From contig NZ_NESH01000002.1 in assembly GCF_003063355.1 (NCBI RefSeq), forward strand, positions 1-64,000: 64,000 nucleotides of DNA, read 5' to 3'. Below are positions 58,099 through 64,000 of this stretch, piece by piece. The position numbers and the translations under genes are program-made. The first letter of the stretch is position 1. Every line of letters starts with the position of its first letter. The stretch comes from Limnohabitans sp. Bal53. Its GTDB lineage: Bacteria; Pseudomonadota; Gammaproteobacteria; Burkholderiales; Burkholderiaceae_C. Under the pieces are notes generated by a model. It was not told the DNA's origin. It worked only from the letters and a program-made list of their open reading frames with translations, and made no database searches.

Positions 58099-58121
58099 GT
58101 AGGAGCCGACCCCGTGGGCGA
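58099..58121. repeat. Single REP-like unit (family B) between DUF934 gene and cysH
   Basis: GTAGGAGCCGACCCCGTGGG and three further bases, with the same GTAG head as family A but a different palindrome (CC-AC-CCCG-TGGG type). It makes up half of the 41-base gap. Confidence 0.75.
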
Positions 58122-58125
58122 AGCT

Positions 58126-58503
58126 TCAGGCAGCTTTCGCAAACGGGGGTTGGGTGTTGACTGCAGAGCCTTGGTAAAAGCCCGCAAAGCGGTTGAACTG
58201 TCGTTGCGCCGCCGAGGCGTCCACACCTTCGCGCAGCACGGCCGCATCAAAACCGGTGCGCTGCATTTGCACCAATTGGTCGATCAGCACATCCCCCGTG
58301 GCGCGCAATTCGCCCGCAAAGCCCAATCGGCGGCGCAGCAAAAAGGCCTGGCTGTAGGCGCGGCCGTCGGTGAATTTGGGGAACTGCAAATCGATGCGCG
58401 TGATGCCGTTCAGATCGAGGGTGCGGGGATCGGCGTCATTGGCCAATGTGATGACCGTGGGCGATTCGACGGTCTGGTGTTCTTGAGAGGAAATGATTTT
58501 CAT
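58126..58503 (-). CDS. DUF934 family protein of the sulfite reductase operon
   Basis: 125 residues from the ATG at 58503 (MKIISSQEHQTVESP). Core motifs I-D-L-Q-F-P-K-F-T-D-G-R-A-Y-S-Q-A-F-L-L-R-R-R-L-G-F-x-G-E-L-R-A-T-G-D-V and F-x-R-F-A-G-F-Y-Q-G are those of DUF934. It is nearly always encoded next to this kind of CysI in beta-proteobacteria. It may be an accessory or electron-donating factor for sulfite reductase, since no CysJ flavoprotein is present. The precise role is unproven. Confidence 0.85.
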   Translation of the reverse strand: MKIISSQEHQTVESPTVITLANDADPRTLDLNGITRIDLQFPKFTDGRAYSQAFLLRRRLGFAGELRATGDVLIDQLVQMQRTGFDAAVLREGVDASAAQRQFNRFAGFYQGSAVNTQPPFAKAA

Positions 58504-58518
58504 GGTGGTCTTTCTTTT

Positions 58519-58590
58519 GTAGGAGCCCACCCCGTGGGCGATTTTTTGTATGCGGCTTTGCAAGCCATCGCCCACGGGGTAGGCTCCTAC
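58519..58590. repeat. REP-like inverted pair (family B) between cysI and DUF934 gene
   Basis: Units 58519-58541 (GTAGGAGCCCACCCCGTGGG...) and 58568-58590 (inverted), separated by 26 bases, fill the 97-base gap. Expected to fold into a stable stem in the mRNA. Confidence 0.85.
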
Positions 58591-58600
58591 AAAGAGGGGT

Positions 58601-60418
58601 TCATGCGGTGGTTTCCTCGGCGGGGTGACGGGCGGCATTGGCTGCAGCCTTGAAGGGGTCTTGACCCACGCGGCGCAAGGTTTCAATGAAGTACTCGTGG
58701 CGGCCTTGGGCCGGCAGACGCAGCGCTTTGTAGGTGTCCAAAACGGCTTCGATCACGTCAGGCACCTCAAACGACGAGAACGAGGGGCCGACCACTTTGC
58801 CGGGGGTTGTGGGGCCTGACAGCGCTTTGCCGTCCGAGCCACCCAGCGTGACTTGGTACCACTCTTTGCCGTCTTTATCCACACCCAAAATGCCGATGTG
58901 GCCCGAGTGGTGATGACCACAGGAGTTGATGCAACCGCTGATGTGAAAGTCGATGTGGCCCAGGTCGTTCAGCTCGTCCAGGTCTTGGTAGCGCTCGGTG
59001 ATGGCGGCGGCCAAAGGCAGCGAACGGGCATTGGCCAGGGCGCAGTAGTCGCCGCCGGGGCAGGCGATCATGTCGGTCAAGAGGCCAATGTTGGGCTGGG
59101 CCAAGCCCAGCGCTTTGGCTTGGAGCCACAGCGCGTGCAACTGGTCCAGGCGCACCCAAGGCAGCACCAGGTTCTGGTTGTGCGTGACGCGCGCTTCACC
59201 CGAGGAGAATTTGGCCACCAAGGCGGCCGCAGCATCGAGCTGGTCGGCGGTGGCGTCACCAGGGGCTTGGCCCGGGCGCTTGAAGGACAGGGTCACCGCA
59301 CGCAAAGCGGGGTTTTGGTGGGGCTTGACGTTTTGCGCGATCCAGCGGGCAAAGGCGGGCGTCTTGGCCGCTTCGATGCCGACATCGGCTTCGGCCTTGG
59401 CAGCCCACTCGGTGTTGGTTTCGGGCAGGTTCAGGGTCGGGGCTTCAAAGCAGGCGGCCACGCGGTCGAACTCGGCTTGCGGGATGGTGTGCAGGCCACC
59501 GTCCTTGACCAAAATGTCTTGGTACTCGGCTTCGACTTCGTCAAAGTAACGCTGGCCTTCGGCTTTCACCAAAATTTTGATGCGCGCTTTGTAGATGTTG
59601 TCGCGGCGGCCCCAGCGGTTGTAGACGCGGATCACGGCTTCGAGGTAATTCATGATCTGGTGCCAGGGCAGGAACTCGCGGATCGCGGTGCCCACTGTGG
59701 GCGTGCGGCCCATGCCGCCGCCCACCAAGACCTTGAAGCCGACTTCTCCCGCCGCATTCTTCACCATCTGCAGGCCCACGTCGTGCCAACCAATGGCGGC
59801 GCGGTCTTCTGCAGCGCCCGTGATGGCGATCTTGAATTTGCGGGGCAAAAAGGCGAACTCGGGGTGCAGCGTGCTCCACTGGCGGATCAGCTCTGCGTAG
59901 GGCCGTGGGTCGACCACTTCGTCCACCGCCACCCCGGCCAGCTCATCGGTGGTGGTGTTGCGGATGCAGTTGCCGCTGGTCTGGATGCCGTGCAGGTTGA
60001 CGCTGGCCAAGAGGTCCATCACGTCGGCCGACTGAGACAGGGGAATCCAGTTGAACTGCACGTTCTGGCGGGTGGTGAAGTGGCCGCAGTTCGTGGTCAG
60101 CTTGGGTGACATTGGGGATGAAGGGCCAGCGATCTTGTCTTGCGTGGCTTGGGCGTGGGCCAGCAGCGCGGAGTCGGGTGTGTCGTAGTCGCGGGCAATT
60201 TGGGCCAGGACTTTGAGTTGGGGCGCCGAGATTTCGCCATAAGGCACGGCCACCCGCAGCATGGGCGCGTAGCGCTGCACGTACCAGCCGTTTTGCAGGC
60301 GCAGGGGTTTGAACTCGTCGGCGCTCAGCTGGCCGGACTGAAAGCGCTCGAGCTGGTCGCGGTGCTGCGCGGCGCGGGCGCGCACGAACTGTTTGTCAAA
60401 TTCGGTGTATGGGTACAT
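58601..60418 (-). CDS. cysI: Sulfite reductase hemoprotein (CysI-type nitrite/sulfite reductase)
   Basis: 605 residues with the duplicated ferredoxin-like/siroheme fold. T-T-R-Q-N-V-Q-F and N-C-I-R-N occur in the first half. C-P-G-G-D-Y-C and C-I-N-S-C-G-H-H in the second half bind the [4Fe-4S] cluster bridged to siroheme. V-L-V-G-G-G-M-G-R-T-P is also typical. It reduces sulfite to sulfide with six electrons. It starts 9 bases after the TauE gene ends. No CysJ is present, so ferredoxin (FdxA/FNR nearby) or the DUF934 protein may supply electrons. Confidence 0.92.
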   Translation of the reverse strand: MYPYTEFDKQFVRARAAQHRDQLERFQSGQLSADEFKPLRLQNGWYVQRYAPMLRVAVPYGEISAPQLKVLAQIARDYDTPDSALLAHAQATQDKIAGPSSPMSPKLTTNCGHFTTRQNVQFNWIPLSQSADVMDLLASVNLHGIQTSGNCIRNTTTDELAGVAVDEVVDPRPYAELIRQWSTLHPEFAFLPRKFKIAITGAAEDRAAIGWHDVGLQMVKNAAGEVGFKVLVGGGMGRTPTVGTAIREFLPWHQIMNYLEAVIRVYNRWGRRDNIYKARIKILVKAEGQRYFDEVEAEYQDILVKDGGLHTIPQAEFDRVAACFEAPTLNLPETNTEWAAKAEADVGIEAAKTPAFARWIAQNVKPHQNPALRAVTLSFKRPGQAPGDATADQLDAAAALVAKFSSGEARVTHNQNLVLPWVRLDQLHALWLQAKALGLAQPNIGLLTDMIACPGGDYCALANARSLPLAAAITERYQDLDELNDLGHIDFHISGCINSCGHHHSGHIGILGVDKDGKEWYQVTLGGSDGKALSGPTTPGKVVGPSFSSFEVPDVIEAVLDTYKALRLPAQGRHEYFIETLRRVGQDPFKAAANAARHPAEETTA

Positions 60419-60427
60419 GGGGGGTCT

Positions 60428-61219
60428 TCAGATCAAAACCAGTTTGGTGCCAGCCCAGGCCAGCAAGAGGGAAAGGATGGCGCGCACCAAGCGCTCCGGG
60501 GTTCGGTGCATGAGGCGCGCTCCCAGCCAGATGCCGGGCAGTGATCCCGCCAGCAGTTTGGCCAGCAAGGGCCAGTCCACCGATCCCATGGACGCATGGC
60601 CCAGGCCAGCGACCAAGGTCAGTGGTACGGCGTAAGCGATGTCAGCGGCCACGATGCGCGGCAGGGGCAGCAAGGGGTAGAGCAGCAGCAGGACGCTCAC
60701 GCCGATGGCCCCAGCACCCACCGAGGTGAGGGTGACCAAGACACCAATCAGCGCCCCCAAAAGCACGGGCAAGCTCCAGTGGCGGGCTTGGGTTGTGTGC
60801 CCAGGGTCGGCTGCAGAGTGGGCGGCGGGCAGTTGCTGGCCACGCAGTGTTTTGTAGAACATGGCAGCGGCCGTCAAGAGCAGGGCCACGCCCAGGCTGT
60901 GGGTCATCAGGGACTGGACCTGCGGGTTGGCCGGGCCGATCCAGTGCAAAGCCGCCAACGTCAGCAGCGAAGCCGGGATGCTGCCCACACTGAGTGAGCC
61001 CACCACACGCCAGGGCACGATGCGCTGGCGGGCAAAACTGAGGGTGCCGCCCATCTTGGTCACGGCCGCAAACAGCAAGTCGGTGCCCACGGCCATGTAG
61101 GGCTTGACGCCAAAGAAAAAGATCAGGATCGGCGTCATCAAGGAGCCGCCTCCCACCCCCGTCAAGCCCACCACGATGCCGACGAAAAAACCTGCCAAGA
61201 CATAAGCCAAATCAACCAT
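60428..61219 (-). CDS. TauE/SafE family sulfite/sulfate-type membrane transporter
   Basis: 263 residues with eight hydrophobic segments. G-L-T-G-V-G-G-G-S-L-M-T-P near the start and the matching T-S-V-G-A-G-A-I-G-V in the second half are the two repeated motifs of TauE/SafE proteins. First gene of the sulfate operon and 9 bases before cysI, it may move sulfite or related anions across the inner membrane, either for export of excess sulfite or for uptake. Direction is not known. Confidence 0.85.
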   Translation of the reverse strand: MVDLAYVLAGFFVGIVVGLTGVGGGSLMTPILIFFFGVKPYMAVGTDLLFAAVTKMGGTLSFARQRIVPWRVVGSLSVGSIPASLLTLAALHWIGPANPQVQSLMTHSLGVALLLTAAAMFYKTLRGQQLPAAHSAADPGHTTQARHWSLPVLLGALIGVLVTLTSVGAGAIGVSVLLLLYPLLPLPRIVAADIAYAVPLTLVAGLGHASMGSVDWPLLAKLLAGSLPGIWLGARLMHRTPERLVRAILSLLLAWAGTKLVLI

Positions 61220-61535
61220 GGCGGCGACTGTAAGGGGGCTTTATGCCAAAACAAACGATTTTTAAGTTGGGTATATATGCGTTTGGCTTATAAGAGCGGG
61301 CTGACCTCCGCTGCTGTCACCAGCGCTGTCAAGGCGCCATGCAGGCAAGCCATGGCTAAAAAGCCAAATGCTGGGTGAATTGACGTCCGTTCATGGTCAG
61401 CCCAGGATTGGTGGGTGCCGGGCCGGGGCATGTTGGTTGCACGTGTAACAAGGCTGTTGAGTGTCCCGCGAGCGACAGTTTTCGGGGGGCTGTTACAGTC
61501 GCTGCCTTGATCCATTGACGCCCTAGGACCCAACG
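61220..61535. other. Divergent intergenic region, sulfate operon and binding-protein gene
   Basis: 316 bases between the TauE start and the ABC binding-protein start. It contains the AT-rich promoter-like element at 61271-61296 for the sulfate operon. Open frames here (for example 61288-61533 minus) have no protein-like composition. No REP units are present, in contrast with the gaps inside the operon. Confidence 0.5.
61271..61296 (-). promoter_or_regulatory. Promoter/operator candidate of the sulfate assimilation operon
   Basis: TATAAGCC...GCATATATAC on the minus strand, about 50-75 bases upstream of the TauE start, is the only AT-rich element in the gap and has a TATATA -10-like core with partial dyad symmetry. 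Binding by CysB or a related LysR regulator is plausible, but the site cannot be assigned with certainty. Confidence 0.3.
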
Positions 61536-62732
61536 ATGAAACGCTTGATTGCCACCGGCTTGCTGAGCGCAGCCGCCACCACTGTTTTGGCCCAGACCCC
61601 GATCAAGATCGGAGAGATCAACAGTTATTCGGCCATCCCACAGTTCACCATGCCCTACAAAAAAGGCTGGCAACTGGCCGTCGAAGAAATCAACGCGCAA
61701 GGCGGCCTGCTGGGACGCCAGGTCGTGGTCATTGACCGCGACGATGCGGGCAAGCCCGACGAGGCCTTGCGCCATGCGATCGAACTCAGCTCCAAAGAAA
61801 AAGTGGACATCCTGGCCGGGGGCTTTTTGTCCAATGTGGGTCTGGCGCTGGCCGACCATGCGGCCAAGAACAAGCGCTTGTTCATCGCCAGCGAACCCCT
61901 GACCGACGCCATCGTCTGGGAAAAAGGCAACCGCTACACCTTCCGCCTGCGAGCCAGCACCTATATGCAAGCGGCCATGCTGGTCGAAGAAGCGGCCAAG
62001 ATGCCTGCCAAGCGCTGGGCCACAATCGCGCCCAACTACGAATACGGCCAAAGCGCGGTGGCCAACTTCAAAGCCTTGCTGCAGGCCAAGCGCCCGGACA
62101 TCGAGTTCGTGAGCGAGCAGTGGCCCGCACAGGGCAAGATCGATGCAGGCAGCACCCTGACAGCCACCATGGCGGCCAAGCCCGATGCGATTTTCAACGT
62201 GACCTTTGGTGCTGATTTGGCCCGCTTGGTGCGTGAGGGCAACCAACGAAATGTGTTCCCCAAAACGCCGGTGGTGTCCATGTTGTCGGGCGAGCCCGAG
62301 TATTTGGAAGTGCTCAAAGACGAAACGCCTAAGGGCTGGATCGTGACCGGCTACCCCTGGGACCAGATCGACACGCCCGAGCACGCCAGCTTTACCACCA
62401 ACTACTACAAGAAGTTCAACGAAAACCCCAAGCTGGGCTCGGTGGTGGGCTACGCCACCATGCAGTCGATCTTTGCGGGCATCAAAAAAGCTGGTAGCTT
62501 GGACAACGAAAAACTGGTGGTCGCCATGCGGGGCCTGAAGTTCAGCACGCCGTTTGGCCCGGCAGAGTACCGCGCGATTGACCAGCAGTCCACCATGGGG
62601 GCCTATGTGGGCAAACTCGAGCAGCGCGCAGGCAAGGGCACCATGGTGCAGTGGCGCTATGCCGACGGCAAAAATTATTTGCCCACCGACGCCTATGTCA
62701 AGGCGCGACGCCCCGCCGATGCGATGAAATAA
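61536..62732 (+). CDS. ABC transporter substrate-binding protein, branched-chain amino acid type
   Basis: 398 residues. Signal peptide 1-19 (M-K-R-L-I-A-T-G-L-L-S-A-A-A-T-T-V-L-A), then the Peripla_BP_6 fold: I-K-I-G-E-I-N-S-Y-S-A-I-P-Q-F-T-M-P-Y, E-E-I-N-A-Q-G-G-L-L-G-R-Q-V and D-D-A-G-K-P-D-E-A. It should bind an amino acid or an organic acid in the periplasm. No permease or ATPase genes follow before the convergent SPOR gene, so it is an orphan here. AGGA stands before the ATG. Confidence 0.88.
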   Translation: MKRLIATGLLSAAATTVLAQTPIKIGEINSYSAIPQFTMPYKKGWQLAVEEINAQGGLLGRQVVVIDRDDAGKPDEALRHAIELSSKEKVDILAGGFLSNVGLALADHAAKNKRLFIASEPLTDAIVWEKGNRYTFRLRASTYMQAAMLVEEAAKMPAKRWATIAPNYEYGQSAVANFKALLQAKRPDIEFVSEQWPAQGKIDAGSTLTATMAAKPDAIFNVTFGADLARLVREGNQRNVFPKTPVVSMLSGEPEYLEVLKDETPKGWIVTGYPWDQIDTPEHASFTTNYYKKFNENPKLGSVVGYATMQSIFAGIKKAGSLDNEKLVVAMRGLKFSTPFGPAEYRAIDQQSTMGAYVGKLEQRAGKGTMVQWRYADGKNYLPTDAYVKARRPADAMK

Positions 62733-62766
62733 GGCGAGTTGGCGCCTGCGACTGAAATCGATTCAT

Positions 62767-62795
62767 CCCTGGGGCCATGGTCTGACGGCCCAGGG
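62767..62795. terminator. Hairpin between convergent genes
   Basis: CCCTGGG and CCCAGGG, extended inward by GCC/GGC with one bulge, form a stem between the two convergent stops (62732 and 62803). No T-run is seen on either side, so it may be a weak or Rho-assisted bidirectional end. Confidence 0.45.
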
Positions 62796-62802
62796 TGATC
62801 CT

Positions 62803-64000
62803 TCAAGGGCGCGCAGGTGCAGTCCTCACGCTGTCCTGCAGCACGTCGGAGACCCTGCGCACCTGGATCTGTGGCGGAAGGTTTTGCCGGATTTTGTAGT
62901 TCTGTGCCCGCTCTAGTGACCGGAAGGGGCCGGTGATCACCAAAAACCAGCCACCCGACGCGGTGCTCTTTTGCATGAGCACGCGGGCATTGGTCAATTC
63001 GTCCCGCGATCGGATCAGGCTTTGGGCCTGTGCTGCGGTTTGAAAGGTGCCATGCTCCAGAACAAAGAACTCGGGTGATTGCTGGGCCAGCCAGCGTACG
63101 CCCCGCAGGGCCACGTCCGGCAATTCAACGTTGTTGTCTGCAGGCGCAGGCGCAGACGCAGCAGGCTGGGCGGCGGATGCCACGCGTTCTGCGGCTTGGC
63201 TCTGCGCTGTGCTGTCGGCTGATGGGTCGATCGACTGTGGCTCGGATGCCGATGGCAGTGGCGGTGCCTCAAGCGCAGATGCCGCCGCCTCAGCCGTTGC
63301 AGGCGCTGCTTCGGTGGCCGCTGCTGAAGCAGGTGCAGGCCGCTCAGCTGGCAAGGACGGCACCGATTTGGGGGCTTCAAAGTGAAGCCATGTGCCCCAC
63401 GCGGTCAAGACCAACAGGGTCGCCATGCCCAGCCAGGCCAAGCGCTGGGTTGGTTGGCGATGAGCGGTGCTTGCGGACCCCTGGGGAATGGCCGTTGAGG
63501 AAGCCAGGACGGTGACTTCAGCAAGGCCAGCAGAGTCAGACGGTTTGGCCATGACAACGGGTTCGGCATTTTCTTCAGGCGCAACCGCTGCCGACTTTTC
63601 CCAAGGTGCGGGCACAGCCCTCCACAGGGGATGGGGCTGGGCGGGGTTCATGCAGGTGAGTGCCGCACTTTTTTGTCCGTCCGGCGGCTCTTGGCAAAGC
63701 AGCACCCAGCGCCAACCCAAACCGGGCAGGTGAAGGGTGAGGTCTTGCAACATCTGCACATCGGAGGCGGGCAAATGTTGGGCGTTGGTGATGAGGGCAA
63801 TTTGCCTGGGCACGGACGCAGGCGGTGGCATTTGCATCGCCTGGGTCAGCCCCAGTTCGGCAATGCCCTGGTTGATGTGGCCGAGCAAAGCCAGGCGTTG
63901 ATCACCCGTGAAGTGTTCCAACGTGACAGCAGGGGCCACACCTCGCCAAAAGTCTTGCAAGGTCTGGGCGGCACGCGCCAAGGCCACGCCGTCCTGGCTC
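62803..64000 (-). CDS. SPOR-domain membrane protein (DamX-like), 5' end outside window
   Basis: At least 399 codons are in view and the frame is open to the edge. The visible N-terminal part looks like an ATPase-associated region (I-A-L-I-T-N-A-Q-H-L-P-A, V-L-L-C-Q-E-P), then one membrane helix (L-A-W-L-G-M-A-T-L-L-V-L-T-A-W-G-T-W), a long Ala/Pro/Ser-rich linker and a C-terminal SPOR domain (about the last 80 residues: F-V-L-E-H-G-T-F-Q-T, W-F-L-V-I-T-G-P-F-R-S-L-E-R-A). This order is that of DamX, which binds denuded septal peptidoglycan. Confidence 0.8.
   Translation of the reverse strand, partial: SQDGVALARAAQTLQDFWRGVAPAVTLEHFTGDQRLALLGHINQGIAELGLTQAMQMPPPASVPRQIALITNAQHLPASDVQMLQDLTLHLPGLGWRWVLLCQEPPDGQKSAALTCMNPAQPHPLWRAVPAPWEKSAAVAPEENAEPVVMAKPSDSAGLAEVTVLASSTAIPQGSASTAHRQPTQRLAWLGMATLLVLTAWGTWLHFEAPKSVPSLPAERPAPASAAATEAAPATAEAAASALEAPPLPSASEPQSIDPSADSTAQSQAAERVASAAQPAASAPAPADNNVELPDVALRGVRWLAQQSPEFFVLEHGTFQTAAQAQSLIRSRDELTNARVLMQKSTASGGWFLVITGPFRSLERAQNYKIRQNLPPQIQVRRVSDVLQDSVRTAPARP

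Noticed and set aside
61288..61533. 81-codon minus-strand open frame upstream of the sulfate operon
   Set aside because: No ribosome site, no family likeness, and it covers the promoter region of the divergent gene.

Overview
The window reads as chromosomal DNA from a betaproteobacterium of the order Burkholderiales, most likely a freshwater Comamonadaceae of the Limnohabitans/Rhodoferax kind. This rests on gene content and gene style (ETF/acyl-CoA dehydrogenase and TRAP clusters, a cphA pair, a TauE-CysI-DUF934-CysH-CysD-CysN operon, a DUF1854 protein, fairly high GC), not on a database search. Most of it is well-packed housekeeping and catabolic DNA. The first 6 kb is looser and looks like accessory DNA: the end of an IS3-like element, small stress-type genes, gene remnants and a duplicated gene fragment.

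Layout. 1-6 kb: IS end, NTF2-like protein, GYD protein, MAPEG membrane protein, alpha/beta hydrolase, remnants, a choice-of-anchor I lipoprotein and a TIGR02450 small protein. 5.6-10 kb: MltB-type transglycosylase, HDAC-family deacetylase, a crotonase and an MscS channel. 10-13 kb: a TRAP transporter (DctP, DctQ, DctM) with an internal terminator after the binding protein. 13-18.3 kb: etfB, etfA, an acyl-CoA dehydrogenase and a nitronate monooxygenase, behind two palindromic operators. 18.5-26.3 kb: a cyanophycin locus with full-length CphA, a CphA2-like partner with a dead Mur-ligase domain, and divergently an ABC exporter with an unusual N-terminus plus a DUF1854 protein. 26.3-27.7 kb: a beta-CASP metallo-hydrolase broken by one stop codon. 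27.9-32.4 kb: dnaJ, dnaK, grpE and an FKBP, with a sigma-32-like promoter before grpE.

32.5-42.4 kb: an FAH-family hydrolase, an OmpA-type lipoprotein and a seven-gene operon (crotonase, feruloyl-CoA synthase-like ligase, thiolase, SDR, thioesterase, acyl-CoA dehydrogenase, MarR) that looks like CoA-dependent side-chain degradation of phenylpropenoids. 42.5-50.5 kb: MATE and DMT transporters, YjdM, ChrA, a cyclase-family hydrolase, an SDR, a coiled-coil HTH protein and tRNA-Asn. 50.6-54.5 kb: a TonB-dependent receptor behind a clear TPP riboswitch, then ferredoxin-NADP reductase and FdxA. 54.6-61.2 kb: the sulfate assimilation operon, read on the minus strand from TauE to CysN. The right edge holds an orphan branched-chain-type binding protein and a partial SPOR-domain membrane protein.

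Three dispersed repeat families run through the window: REP-like units beginning GTAG/GTGG (two variants), a GTCATCGCGAGG-type repeat, and large perfect hairpins. They fill four of the five gaps in the sulfate operon, including a 5 x 37-bp tandem array between cysD and cysN. No CRISPR array, prophage or rRNA operon was seen. The points most worth a second look are the TPP-controlled TonB receptor, the CphA/CphA2-like pair with its ABC/DUF1854 partners, the twin hairpins with complementary loops in the etfA-acyl-CoA dehydrogenase gap, and the repeat-filled sulfate operon.
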